From Podocnemis expansa (Eukaryota > Chordata > Testudines > Podocnemididae): a stretch of 64,000 nt of DNA. Below are positions 1 through 11,436 of this stretch, in pieces (position 1 is the stretch's first letter; each line of letters opens with the position of its first letter). Made by a program: the position numbers and the translations under genes. The notes beneath the pieces were generated by a model that saw only the letters and a list, made by a program, of their open reading frames with translations, was not told the origin of the DNA and ran no database searches. The stretch spans positions 10,316,120 through 10,380,119 of the forward strand of contig ML681967.1 of assembly GCA_007922195.1 (NCBI GenBank), in the 5' to 3' direction.

Positions 1-271
1 GGCTAGGACAAGTTTTTTTCTGACCAATCCGGCACTCCGGCACAGAGACACCTATTACTGAATGGATCCGAGCAGCCCATCTCAAAGAAGGACGGTTACT
101 GGTGAGTAACCCACCGATAATTATGAACAACTCCAAAGGCATACCAGGAATCTGTAAAATTGGTAAGGTTTTTATTTTTTAAGCTAAATTACAGGAATGG
201 GTAAGAGCAAAAAGTTCAGCAACCTGGACACAATAAACAGTAGGGAGAGGGTTACTTTTAAGTGGTTACTT
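1..271. other. Unassigned sequence at window edge
   Basis: No gene recognised. A short hairpin near 97-114 (arms GGTTACT/AGTAACC around GGTG) resembles the motif at the DIRS termini further right, but it is too short to assign. The adjacent retroviral remnant may extend into this stretch. Confidence 0.3.
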
Positions 272-1175
272 CTAAGTACTTTGTGTTGTGAACAGACAAC
301 ATATTTTGCCACAAGCTTGCCTTGTAAATTTTTTTGACAAGACCCATTTGCCATATAAAATAAAGTCAGGATTTGGTAAAGGAGTGTCTTTAAAATCTAC
401 TTGAGGCATTGTTAACTGAGTGGTGACAGACAAGCAATTATGAGGTTCCCCATCCAAGGGAGCTGGGAGTAAAGAAGTGGGATTTAAAACAGAACAGGAA
501 GTGAGAGTAATATTGTTCACAGACAACAAAAGAATTTCATAGTTGGTTAACCTAGTCTGAGACAAATGTTGTATTTTGCTTATAAAAGGACAGCTGCAAC
601 AGAGTGTGAAAAAGCAACTTTTAGTGGATTTTCCAAACCAAAATTTTTAACAGCTTTAACTATTAATGCAGTTGCTGCTACAATCTTAAGCAAAGAGGAA
701 AAGCAGTAGCCAAAGGATCTAAGGCAGTACTATGATATGCCAAAGGTTGATGTTTATCCCCATATTTCTGAGCAAGAACACACAAGGCAATTTTTTATAA
801 GCATAATAACTGCAATTTTTCATGGATAACTGCAATTTTTGCTGGAGGCTTTATAACCCTTAAAGTAGAGCAACTTAGTCCTGTGTCAATTAAAAAGGTA
901 GTTGAGGTACCATTGACAAACCATGACACAAAAGGTCCTTTTTGATTTACAGGTAAAGAAAGTGCATTAATGAAGTTACTTTTTCCCAGACTGTCCTCAT
1001 GAGAAGGAAATTGAGGATTAAGGGGTGGTGGCATGGGTAGTGGAGGCATTGTTGCAGAGTCAAGTGTCCCTCCCTGCTGGCCAGCCACTAAGGACACTAT
1101 GACTTCCAATGGGCTAACTGTCCATGATAGTGGCATGTGCAATTTTGGGGAATGCTGGAATCTTTTATGCCTCAT
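272..1175 (-). pseudogene. Endogenous retrovirus remnant: protease plus RNase H region, RT core missing
   Basis: Read on the minus strand, 795-1175 encodes a gag-pro junction-like stretch ending in a retroviral aspartic-protease motif (FLIDTG followed by SCSTL). Below about 805 the reading resembles the connection and RNase H region of gammaretrovirus-like pol (LAYHSTALDP, then LLPAPLDGEPHNCL and DTPLPNPDF in 272-565). The polymerase core that normally lies between them is absent, so the copy carries a large internal deletion as well as stops and frame changes. The junction sits at a 15-bp direct repeat (806-820 and 826-840). It is an old, non-functional copy. Class assignment rests on motif resemblance only. 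The other part of the provirus probably lies beyond the DIRS insertion, at 8.2-9.4 kb. Confidence 0.6.
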
Positions 1176-1725
1176 ATCGCCTCCCCCTCAGCAGCATGGC
1201 TGCAGATGACCCTGAGAAAGTTTCCAAGGCACCTATATCATTTCAGAAGAAGGTAGGGTGATCAAGCCCGCTTTTTTTTCCACACACGCAGGCTCAAGGC
1301 TGAGACAGCTTACAGAAACAGATAAAAAAAGTACATCACAGCAAAGCACCTTATATAAGGCCCTAGCCAGTTCCCACAGGAGACTGACCCCAGCTGGTGC
1401 TTTGGGCATGAAGCCCAGCATTAGTTTACCGTTGAGTTGCTCGCAGGTGCAAACACCATGCTACTTGTCCATTACAAAATCTTTTGCTTTAGCCCTATAT
1501 TTTACCCCTGGCTCTTACAACCAGCCTGATGAGCAACAATGACCCGATTTGCAAAGTATCCCTACAATTAAACAAATACCTGCAGGACATTTAGCAGGGT
1601 GACTTGGGCTATTTAAATAAATAGTTTTTACACCAGCACCCCCCCCCCCAGGCTAAACAAACTATTTCTAGGACACTGGGGAGTTAGTGACAACAATCAG
1701 CACTGCAGAGTTTAGCTAACCCAAT
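1176..1725. other. ERV-flanking sequence without recognisable coding content
   Basis: This lies between the retroviral protease remnant and the DIRS left end, and is probably more of the same provirus on the minus strand. A perfect 12-bp palindrome CCTTATATAAGG near 1350 looks TATA-like, but no LTR could be delimited. A run of about ten C is present near 1640. The open frames on either strand show no domain I recognise. Confidence 0.35.
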
Positions 1726-1737
1726 ATTCATCTTTGA

Positions 1738-1925
1738 GGGTGTCCGTATGGGTGCCCCACAGTAGGTGCGTGTAGGGCCACGCACACACCGGATTGGAGG
1801 TTCTTTACAAGCTGTAGCGCTGTGCTGTGCGGCCGGCAGCAGCGTCCCGTGGCGGTGTTTTGGTGCCTTTAGCCGGCGCGCACTGCTGCAGGCCCCAGTT
1901 CCCTTTTAACCATCCGCGGCAATGG
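1738..1925 (+). repeat. DIRS left inverted terminal repeat
   Basis: Contains GGGTGCCCCACAGTAGGT followed by a GC-rich stretch. The same sequence recurs in inverted orientation at about 7340-7520, including the shared segments around TTTACAAGCTGTAGC and GGCCGGCAGCAGC. Confidence 0.75.
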
Positions 1926-2074
1926 ACGGAGCTGCTCTGCTCTCCCAGACTGCTCCTCAGAGAGAATTCCTCTTACAGCCTTTGGCTGTCAGTTTTTCCT
2001 CTTTAAATCTGTTTCTTTCTTCCCCACTACCTTCTCTAAGGGGTAAGAAAAAAAAAAACAAACAACCTTTCAGC

Positions 2075-4219
2075 CATGTCTGCTGCCACAGGCTTTAAAC
2101 TCTGTGAGTCCTGCCGTGACTCCATTGCCAACCTCTGACAGGCACATTGTTTGTTTGAAATGCCTGGGGGAAGAGCACATACCTGAAAAGTGCTCTCACT
2201 GCAGGAGCTTATCTAATGCAGCTAGGCGTGAAAGAGAACTCCGAAAGCTGCTTCTCATTGAACAATCCCTCAGGCCACCACCTGCATCTGGCCAGGGACA
2301 GTTGGCTCCTCACAATACAAAAAGGCAGTTAACCCCTCTAAGCATATGGGGAAAAAGAAAAAATCTTCTGCCTCCACACCAACTTTATCACCTACCCACG
2401 AGGCTCAGACCTAACAAAAGGCCATTATCTGCCACTGAACAACGGCACAGGTCAGAGCCAAAGAAACTGGCTAAATCTATGTCTGAACCCTTAGCCAGAT
2501 CTACACAGGCACCATACATTCTGTATCAGGGGAGCCTGACTCTCAGCCGCCCTCTGCTTTAGGGTCTGCTCCAGCTTTAGAACAGCCTACAATATCTCAG
2601 GTTGTGCCTCAGCAGTCAATGGTATTGCCACATGAGTCTACAAACCAGACTGCACCATCAGCACAAACACAGCCTGAGCATGGCTCCACAGGGATGGCCG
2701 CAGAACACATTTCTGCGCCCCCACAAAAGCATTCCCACAAATCAAAGCACTTGTCTAACGAAAATAGTGCTGTGACTTCTCCTGCTTCTTTTTATTCTGA
2801 TGCTGTGAGATCCCCTTCTCCTGTTATCAGGGAGGGCTCACTTTTTCCAATACCTTTCTCATCAGATGATGATGTCAATGACCAGGCTATCAACCTCTCA
2901 CCTCAATCACGATCTACTACATCTAGATCTCAAGACTATTATTATTACTGTGATCTTGCACATATTGGAGAGGCTCACCATATTATGCGCCCCCGCCTGA
3001 CTGTTATTGCTACCATTGGCACAGACATGAACCTCGGTCTCCAAATTCACGTCGCCACTACAGACCTCAAGTTCTGAAGAGCCATAAGGAAATGAACAAA
3101 TCAATAACTGAAACCAAAGCATCTGAACATGTATCTAACACAAAAGATCCCATAGAGGAAGGAGAGAGAGTTGATTCTCCATCTCCTCTTCATGATCCTA
3201 TCCATTTTACTGACAAAATCTCAGGTCCTGCACCTTCAGCATCAACGCAGGATTCTAAACTTTTTCAGGAGCTTTTTAGGAGGGTAGCTGACTCTCTCGA
3301 ACTACCGAAGTCAGACATACCACGCTCAGAACATAAATTACTAAATATTTTACAAATCTCTCCTTCGAATCATGTAGCGCTTCCCATGAATGATGCACTC
3401 GTAGACCCAGCCAACGCCATCTGGCAGACACCAGCTTCTATATAGCCCACATGTAAGAAGGCTGATAGGAAGTATTTCATTTCACCTGTTGATTCTGAGT
3501 TCCTCTTCACTCACCCTCCTCCAAATTCTCTAGTAGTCGAAGCTGCCAACCACAGATTTAAGCAGTACTTCAACAGATCCATCCCTCATCACAAAGATGA
3601 TAAAAGACTGGATCTTCTGGGACGAAAAGTCTATGCGTCCTCTACACTTCAGCTAAGAGTTGCTAATTACAGCGCTTTATTAGCTAATTATGACTATTCA
3701 AACTACATAAAGTTTGCAGAATACATTGACTTCATACCTGAGTCTAAAAATCAACAGTTCCATGATGCCATTAAAGAGGGTCAACTTATCTCTCGTACAG
3801 CATTGCAAGCAGCACTCGATGTTGCTGACACTGCAGCACGCACGCTTGCCACTGGCATTGTCATGTGCCGATCCTCTTGGCTACATTCTGCTGATCTACC
3901 TAAAACATTACAAACCATCATTGAGAACTTACCTTTCAATAAAAAGAAATTATTCTCAGATAAAACTAACGACATTATGCATAAATCGGAAGATGACAGA
4001 GCTACTCTAAAAACTTTCGGAATCTACCCTCAAACCCTTCGAAAGAAACCATATCAATACCAACCATACAGTAATAGGTATCAATATCAGCAACCTTACA
4101 GGCAGCAGAATAGACGCCATGATGAACAAAGAGGCATACAACACCAAAATCGTCGCTGGAACACTATCAACCACCAACCGGCTATGCAACCTGCACCACC
4201 GCCTAAGCCGCAATTTTGA
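2075..4219 (+). pseudogene. DIRS ORF1 (gag-like), broken
   Basis: An ATG at 2075 opens a frame that stops after about 20 codons. A second frame from 2104 continues with a cysteine-rich stretch (VCLKCLGEEH, EKCSHC) followed by basic residues, resembling the N-terminal zinc-binding region of vertebrate DIRS ORF1 proteins. Later segments (2604-3077, 3092-3445, 3803-4219) are in different frames, ending in a Gln/Tyr/Arg-rich tail that overlaps the RT frame by about 100 bases. At least three frame breaks are visible. The protein would package element RNA. Family assignment comes from position and the CxxC pattern. Confidence 0.6.
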
Positions 4220-5624
4220 ATGCTTGGTTGAGAGCCTGCTAAACCTCGCCATTTCTCCACAGCGTGTACAACTTCCGGTTTACAAAAACAGATTACAGGC
4301 CTTTTACCACTCTTGGGCCAGAATAATACCCGACAAATGGGTTCTGTCACTCATAAACACAGGTTACACCATCCCGTTCATTACAAAACCCCCTTCAAAT
4401 CACCCTTCCCCATCCCTTCTCAGGGACACAACTCATGAACCACTCCGACAAGAGGTCGTGCATCTCCTCACTATCAGTGCCATAAGAAGGGTCCCTGAAC
4501 AACACAGGGGGAAAGGATTTTACTCACCTTATTTCCTGACCCAAAAGAAGTCAGGCGGGTGGAGACCCATACTAGACCTGAGGAAGTTAAACAAGTTTAT
4601 AATATCCCAAAAGTTTTGCATGGTCACCCTGTCATCCATCATACCCGCTCCGGAGTACAACGACTGGCTTATGACTCTCGACCTCCAAGACGCATATTTT
4701 CATGTCTTGATTCACCCATCACACAGACATTTTCTCCAATTTGTGGTCACTCAAGAACACTTCGAGTAGGCGGTCCTACCATTCAGACTGTCAACCACTC
4801 CCAGGGTATTCTCAAAGGTCCTAGCCATCATGACAGCACATTTGCGCAAGCATGGCGTCACTATATTTCCATACCTAGACGAGTGCCTAATAAAATACCC
4901 CTCCAAGGAACAAGCTATTTCACATCTGTCCTTCACAATTAATCTTTTTCAGGAGCTTGGGCTCCTTATAAATTTAAAAAAGTCCACCACAGCTCCCACT
5001 CAAGTCATAGAATTCATCAGAGCAAGATTGGATGCCATTCAAGCCAGGGCTTTCTTGCCAGCACACAGATTCAAAATAATATGGAAGATGGTGGCAACTA
5101 TCCACAAATCACCCATCACCCACATCATAGACTGCCTTCAACTTTTGGGCCACATGGTGGCCACAACACAAGTTGTTCAGAACACAAGATTGTTCATGTG
5201 CCCCCTGCAACTATGGCTTGCAAGAGTATACAGGCCACACAAGCATTCGATGACCAAACTCATCATCATTTCACAACCAGTCAAAGATGCACTTATATGG
5301 TGGACACAACAGACAAATGTCCTACAGGGCGTCCCATTCCTTCAAGAGGACCCTTCTCTGATAATGTCTATGGATGCATCCCTTATAGGTTGGGGAGCCC
5401 ACTTACAGGGATTATCCGCACAGGGTCGCTGGTCTCACCAAGAGAGCTCTTTACATATCATTCAGCTCAAACTCCGTGCGGTGCGCAAAGCGTACCAGTT
5501 CAAGCAACACCTTATGCACCATCATGTAAAGATTTTAACAGACAACATAGCTTGTATGTTTTACATCAATAAGCAAGGTGGAGTGAGATCCAGCTCCCTC
5601 TGCATAGAAGCCATGATGCTATGA
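4119..5624 (+). pseudogene. DIRS reverse transcriptase / RNase H, broken
   Basis: One frame spans 4119-5624 with an internal TAG at 4767-4769. RT motifs are visible in order: GGWRPILDLRKLN (near 4560), LMTLDLQDAYFHV (near 4670), and FPYLDECLI (near 4875), the catalytic YxDD box with Glu in place of the second Asp. RNase H follows: MSMDASLIGWGAH (near 5370), then TDNIACMFYINKQGG (near 5540). The altered YLDE box and the stop would each be expected to inactivate the enzyme. Confidence 0.75.
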
Positions 5625-6180
5625 AAATGGTGTATAAGCAACGGCATTTTGATCTCTGCCACATACCTACCCAGCACTCAAAACAGTGGACCGGCTAAGC
5701 AGAACCTTTTTCCCTCATCATGAATGGGAAATTCGGTCCGACATTATAAACTATGTATTCCAACAACGGCGCTTTCCGAAAATAGATCTTTTTGCTGCCT
5801 TTCAGAACCGGAAATGCCCCCTTTTCTGTTCATGAGCCAGCAAAGGGAAAGGCTCCCTGGGAGATGCTTTTTTCCTCCCATGGAATGGGCCACTGCTTTA
5901 TGCCTTTCCACCCTTCCCTTTAATAATGAAAGTACTTTTAAAAATCTGCAGACACAATGTGAGAGCAATCATGCTAGCACCAGCATGGCCCAGGCAGCCA
6001 TGGTTTACGCTCCTTACCAGCATGTCCAAGGGGGCACCAATAACTCTTCCTCTTTACCCCGATCTCCTACATCAGAACAATGGCAAGACTTTCCATCCCA
6101 ACCTGAGCAAACTCTACCTCACAGCCTGCTTTCTCCATGGCTCAGAAAGGAGGAGCGGCTGTGCTCTCACAAAGTGAAAT
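5625..6180 (+). pseudogene. DIRS region between RNase H and recombinase, frame-broken
   Basis: Several short overlapping frames (for example 5724-6200) replace what should be one ORF. DIRS elements often carry a methyltransferase-like domain near here, but I cannot identify one. Confidence 0.4.
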
Positions 6181-7193
6181 ATATCCTCCTCAATAGCTGA
6201 AAACTCTCCACAAGGAACACTTACCTCCAAAAATGGTGCAGATTCCTCCACTGGTGTAGAGCAACAGCCACATCTGCTCCACTCCACAAACTTCTAGATT
6301 ACCTCCTTAATCTAAAAGAAGGGGGAATATCATTATCTTTGCTCAAGGTTCATCTTGCCGCAATCAATGCCTTTCATGATGGCTTTGACACTACTTCCCT
6401 TTTTACTAATCCTGTAATAAAACATTTTCTTCTGGGTATTCATAATCTTTATCCGGAAGTGTGACAGCCTCCCCCCATGGGATTTAATACTCGTCTTGAA
6501 GGCACTTACCAGGCCCCCTTTTGTGCCTCTCGCTACATGCTCACTGTTACACCTTTCTATGAAGGTCTCCTTCCTTGTGGCCATAACATCTGCAAGAAGA
6601 GTCAGCGAACCGAGCGCCCCTATGGCTGATCCCCCCTTTACGCTTTTTCATAAAGACAAGGTCACATTATGGCCTCACCCTAAGTTTATACCAAAGGTAC
6701 ACTCAACCTTTCATTTAAATAAACCAATTAACTTACCTGTGTTTTCACCGAAACCTCATACCACACAGCAAGAAAGGGTCCTACATACTTTGGACGTTCG
6801 ACGTGTTCTTCTATTCTACCTAGATAGAACAAAGCCTTTTAGAAGTACTAATAGACTATTTGTAGCAATCACAGACAGATGCAAGGGTCACACCATTTCA
6901 AATCAAAGACTCTCTAAATGGATTTCAAACTGCATATATGAATCCTACAGGATATCAAAGTGCAACCTCCTGATCACATACGTGCGCATTCCACCAGAGC
7001 TGTTTCGACCACAACGGCTTTTCTCAAGAATGTTTCTATAGCTGAGATATGCAAGGCTGCAACATGGTCCTGCACTCACACATTTGTAAAACATTACGCA
7101 ATTGACCAAACTGCAAAAAGAGGCACAGCGGTTGGACATTCCATTCTTTCAGCTCCGATTAATCTTGATCCCGAAGACCCTCCTTCCCACTGA
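6181..7193 (+). pseudogene. DIRS tyrosine recombinase, frameshifted
   Basis: The first part (near 6340-6470) reads like a core-binding domain (HLAAINAFHDGF). The frame at 6496-7041 continues with ITSARRVSE, consistent with the first catalytic Arg. A shift near 6960 moves to the frame 6960-7193, where HSTRAVS (His-x-x-Arg box) and THTFVKHYAID (catalytic Tyr) appear. The Arg/His-Arg/Tyr set is thus present but spread over two frames, with more breaks upstream. The enzyme would integrate circular DIRS DNA; this copy cannot be made as one chain. Confidence 0.72.
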
Positions 7194-7204
7194 GGGTACT
7201 GCTC

Positions 7205-7578
7205 TTAATCACCTACTGTGGGGCACCCATAGGGACACCCTCAAAGATGAAAGGAAGGTTACTCACCTTGTGCAGTAACTTGAGTTCTTCAAGATGGGTG
7301 TCCCTATGGGTGCCCCACATCCCTCCCTCCTCCCCTTCTACTTCAGAATTGATCTCCGGCTAGAAAGGGAACTGAGGGCTGCAGCCCCGCGTGCCTGCTA
7401 AAGGCGCCAAAACACTGCCGCAGGATGCTGCTGCCGGCCGCGCAGCACAGTGCTACAGCTTGTAAAGAGCCTCCGATCCAGTGTGCGTGCAGCCCCGCAT
7501 AGACCTACTGTGGGGCACCCATAGGGACACCCATCTCGAAGAACTCAAGTTACTGCACAAGGTGAGTAACCTTCCTTT
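7205..7578 (+). repeat. DIRS right terminus with nested inverted repeats
   Basis: 7250-7315 and 7510-7578 are inverted copies of one another (AAGGTTACTCACCTTGTGCA against TGCACAAGGTGAGTAACCTT, both followed by GAGTTCTTC/GAAGAACTC). The segment between repeats the left terminus in reverse. The GTGGGGCACCCATAGGGACA motif occurs at 7218 and again near 7511. This matches the internal complementary region plus ITR arrangement of DIRS elements. Confidence 0.7.
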
Positions 7579-9348
7579 GCATCTTAGTTTGTAGTATTTT
7601 AATAACCTAGAACTTAAACTTATAGCTACCACTGCAACATGCTACAGGCTCCATTGCCCCAACCAATATAATTCAGGGCCCACTACATCTGCCATAGTCC
7701 TTTTTAATCTTGGACCAAGACCCCCAAAGTCAATTTACAGCTGACTTACTTCCACATTAGGGCCTACTTAGGGCCTTAACATTACCAAAATGCCAAAGGT
7801 CTGTTTCCATTCCTATTTCACCCCCAGGATGGTGTTCATTACTTAATGCTTTTTCTGTTACCCTGGGGTAAGGGGAACAACATATGGTCTTTACTACTCC
7901 CACAAATCACTTGCTCAAAACCAACAGCTTACTTTACAAAACCCAACTAAAATTACACAGATATCAATATTTACATTAATCATATCAAAATAACCAGATT
8001 GCATGTGTCTGGTACAGGCATTACAGGTAATATTTATTAACTGAAAGACATGATGAATCAGTCATGCCTTTTGATGGAGGGAAAACCTCTGGAGCAGCCA
8101 CTCTGTCATTACCCTGCATCAGTGGAGGTGGGCCTCAATCTCATTACCTTTTCTTGGGATGAGGTGCACTACACCAGCCCCCCCCAGCCCCCCCCCTGGT
8201 GCCAGTAGCAAAACTGGCAGAACTTTATGCCCTTACTCATCCTTTGCCTTTACTGCATACAGAGTCCCTGAGATCCACTTGAGTGTAATATTGCATGATC
8301 TGTACCTGTTGAGGGGCCATTCCAGGTAGTTCCTTAGCTTCATTTGTAACTAGGGCTCGAGTGTCCTTTGCAGGTCCAGACACTGGCTTAGCTCTTTTTT
8401 TTTTTTTTTCTTTTTCTTCTTTCACCTCTTTTTTGCCATTTTTTTTTCTGCTGGGACAGCTTCCAAAGGCTTAGCCAGCAAGGAGGTTTTTTTTCAAAAG
8501 AACTTTGCTAACAGCCTGTTTCAATTCTTCAACCATAGTTATTAACCCTTTCACCAAATCACTGTTACAGGTCTTGGGGTCCCAACTACCATGGCTCAGG
8601 ACTCACACCTTTGCCATAAAAATGAGAACCCAGGCTATCCTTATGTTAGGGATATAATGGCACTTGAGTTGCACTGGGCCCATTTAACAAATTTGACTGG
8701 CCAGTTTTGTTTTTGGATTTCAATTCTTCTAATTAAGTTTTCAGCTAGTCCTGGGAGTCCTTTAGACTCATGACAACTGATTTCTACCAGCTCTTCGGTG
8801 GTGTCCACACAGGGTATTTCCAATCCTCAGTTCATAAAAGGACACAAAGGAAAGAGAGACAAGAGGGAAGTATTCAAGGCAGCTAAAAGCTACCGCATGG
8901 TGGAGGGGAAAAAGGAAAGCTTTATGGCAAGGTCATTCACTCCCACTGGGTCATGAGGTTCCACCGAGCCCCCTTGCTTTCAGAGCACAGCACAGTCACA
9001 GCAGTGAGGCTCGCAGTAGGCCTGGGGTGGCTGAACTCAGTTTAACTACCAGACCTGGTCAGTGGTTATAACTCAATTCACACAGCACACCATCTTTCCC
9101 TCAATTCACACCATCATACACACCCATACGTATAGAGATCTCTTTCCTAGGTTAGTGTGTTGCTCAACCTGACTCCATGGCTCTGGATCATGCTGGCTGA
9201 CGAAACGGAGGGCCTACCACCATGAACAGCGTCTCTCGAAATTCCATTAGGGATTTCATAAGGTCCCTTTCCTCTTTAAGTGGTGCCAGGAATGCAAGAG
9301 AAAGCAGCTCATAGGGCTGGCACATACTCCATTGCAGTGGCTAGCGAG
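7579..9348 (-). pseudogene. Probable 5' half of the endogenous retrovirus (leader and gag remnant)
   Basis: Minus-strand open stretches at 8641-8823 (60 residues) and 8237-8425 (62 residues, very Lys/Glu-rich with a poly-Lys run) lie between a candidate tRNA-His primer-binding site and the DIRS insertion. That is where gag of the provirus with protease at 0.8-1.2 kb would fall. I recognise no matrix, capsid or zinc-knuckle motif, so gag identity rests on position and orientation. Several stops and long A/T runs show strong decay. The stretches at 7600-8230 and 8830-9340 show no other gene. Confidence 0.35.
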
Positions 9349-9366
9349 ACCTGAGTCACAGCGCCA
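9349..9366 (-). promoter_or_regulatory. Candidate retroviral primer-binding site (tRNA-His-like)
   Basis: The minus strand reads TGGCGCTGTGACTCAGGT, close to the known tRNA-His primer-binding site of some gammaretrovirus-like ERVs, with a few transition differences. It lies upstream of the candidate gag region in the same orientation. Confidence 0.4.
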
Positions 9367-9990
9367 GAAACTTAAAAATAAATTACTCATTTTGTCAGGT
9401 TAAAGCAAGACATTTACTGCTCTGCAACTGCAGGAGAGCCAATTAATCAAGAGGTACAGCAAAGTAGTCTCCTAATGATCACGTGAGCTCTAATCAAAGG
9501 CCAAATTCCAGCAGTATTTCTAGGATAGTACAGGCACTTAACATATGATACATCTGTTCACTAATTGGCTACCTTAATTGTCTATATTATTTGGCTACAA
9601 AAAGGTTTACAGAACATCTGGGTTACGGTAACAGCAAAATCAGGGTGTTTCCCAAAACATTCTCTCTTTCAAGTCTACACTGTTACAGATTTATGAGCTT
9701 CAGCAACAGTCAGTTTAGCTTCCCAGACATCTGCTTGCTCTTCCCATCTTTCCTTTCAGCACCTAAAAACTTCCTAGCCTATATTCTTTTGACCAAAGGG
9801 TAAGGCCTACCAGACCTAAAGCTGCTATTACAAAAGGTTTACTTGCACGAAGTTTTCCTCCACAGTAAGCTGCTGTCCCTAGCTTTAATTTCACTGCCTC
9901 ACCCAAAATGGTTTTGAAGCAGTTGGCCAGCTCAGTGGTTAAGAATACTTTCAAAGGTCTCTTTTCTCTGTGGCCTAGCTGTTTGAGAAA
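9367..9990. other. Unassigned; possible decayed LTR on minus strand
   Basis: A 5' LTR would be expected immediately beyond the candidate primer-binding site. No paired LTR is visible in the window to prove it. No gene recognised. Confidence 0.25.
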
Positions 9991-10088
9991 AATCCCACAA
10001 AAGCTCATGCGCTAAATAAATCTGTTAGTCTTTAAAAGTGCCACAGGACACATTGTTTGTTTTGCTGAGACAGACTAAAATGGTTAGC
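9991..10088 (+). repeat. Palindromic 'tgttagtctttaa' repeat, 5'-truncated copy
   Basis: It contains AAATCTGTTAGTCTTTAAAAG, TGCCACAGGAC and TTTTGCTGAGACAGACTAA, the right arm and fixed end of the palindromic family seen at 24.0, 37.4, 56.1 and 63.7 kb. Confidence 0.6.
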
Positions 10089-10670
10089 TCTTCAGTGTAA
10101 AAGTGCAAACGCATGGATAGTCATGACTTAGCCACTGCGCTACCACAAGATAATGTAATGTTACCAAGTCAGTGCTGAGCTGAAATGGTCTTACTTTCAT
10201 AGGCTAGTGTTTGAACAAAAAAATCTTGACGCTAATGCAGGTGCTTCCTCCTACACCCGGCCTTAATCTCACCTTGGCCATTAGTTTGAATTTGCTAGCT
10301 TTTGTCTTCACCCCGTTAGCATTTGCACGGAGGCAGTGCATTCACATATCCGTGTTAACTGACCCCTTAGTGAATAGCATCAGGTTAGGCTTTGCACCAT
10401 GTGCTGTTAAGCAAGGCTGCTAGCAATAACTATTCAAAACCATTTGCTGCTCTTTCAGGGCCACTCGCTAATGCAGAACAGGACTAAGACTATTCAGCGC
10501 CAAGCTGTCTGCATGCCTCTCAGATAAGGTCTACTTCCATTTGCCAACCTATTTTAACATGGCCTAAATTAAAACAATACCTGGACCTTCATAACACCAC
10601 TCAAAATTCCTTCTCTTAGCAGCAGCCAAATGGTAGTTAAATTTGCAGGCCTCCTATTATCACACTATTC
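10089..10670. other. Intergenic, nothing recognised
   Basis: No exon, tRNA or clear repeat boundary found. A short frame at 10211-10423 has no recognisable domain. Confidence 0.3.
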
Positions 10671-11436
10671 AGGGGTTAAAGTAAGCTGGAACCCTGCTAT
10701 TTTTTTCGGGGAGCAGCAGTCTGGGGTCCCCCTAAAAATAGAGGACTGCACCAGAATGCTGCAGTCTGGGGCCCCCCTAAAAAACAGAAGCATGCACCAG
10801 ACTGCAGTGTTTTCATGAGCTCCCCCAGGGCTGGATCAAGGAGTTGCGGGCTGGAGCAAGCCAGGCCACCCCCCCCCCCTTCCCCTGGAGCCTGTGGCAG
10901 CCCTGCCACTTCCTGCTGGGCCTGGATGGTGTGTGTAGCCCAGACCCAGTCTCAGGCCTGTGTCCCCCCTTGCTGGGTGGCTGACCAGCACCACAGCCTC
11001 CCTCCCCCTGGCATGGCTCTTTGGCCACAGTGCTGGTAAGGGGTCCCTGGGATGTGGGTGGTTTGGGGACAGTTGAGCAGCTGGCAGCTTCGTCTGGGGA
11101 GGAAGAAGGGGGGTGGGTGGGATGGTGGGCTGGGGCAGCATGGCAGTGGTTGGAGGGGTGAAGTGGAGATGAGGGAGCTGAGGGGGGTGGGGGGTTAGGA
11201 GGGCTGGAGTGGGGACAGAGAGCTTAGGAGATGGGGACCTGCACTGAGAAAGACATGGGGAAAGAGTGGTTTGATGGCAATAAGTGTCTTGGGGGCAGTA
11301 GCTGGGGTGTGGGGGCAGTAGCTGGGGTGGGTGAAGAGGGCTTGTACGTGTGTGATGGGGGCCTGGACATATGTTAAGGGGGCCTGGAAATATAGGCGGG
11401 GTCTGGGAGCTGCCAAATTACACTTTAACCCCTGAC
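10671..11436. repeat. GC-rich repeat bounded by inverted 'caggggttaaagt'
   Basis: AGGGGTTAAAGT at 10671 and ACTTTAACCCCTG ending at 11436 form inverted ends. The left part resembles the interior of the hAT-like MITE family at 28.3 kb (GGGTTAAAGTATGCTGGAAT). The centre is G/C-rich simple sequence with near-tandem 'gggggcagtagctggggt' units around 11290-11330. It could be a longer relative of the MITE or a composite. The long open frames here are composition artefacts. Confidence 0.4.

Larger units (their letters stand above)
1726..7578 (+). mobile_element. DIRS-type tyrosine-recombinase retrotransposon (degenerate)
   Basis: About 5.85 kb in DIRS order: left inverted terminal repeat, gag-like ORF, reverse transcriptase plus RNase H, tyrosine recombinase, and a complex right terminus. 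The left end (1739-1925) is inverted relative to about 7340-7520. Coding motifs include the DNIACMFYINKQGG RNase H segment and a recombinase end with HSTR and a late tyrosine. All ORFs carry stops or frameshifts, so this copy is dead. DIRS elements integrate by recombination and normally leave no target duplication, and I see none. Retroviral remnants of the same orientation flank both sides, so it apparently landed inside an older provirus. Boundaries are accurate to about 20 bp. Confidence 0.82.

Noticed and set aside
1233..1421. Minus-strand 62-codon frame including the palindromic TATA-like CCTTATATAAGG
   Set aside because: I considered an LTR promoter, but no paired LTR or defined ends could be found.
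8591..8773. Plus-strand 60-codon frame
   Set aside because: Antisense to the retroviral gag-like stretch, no domain.
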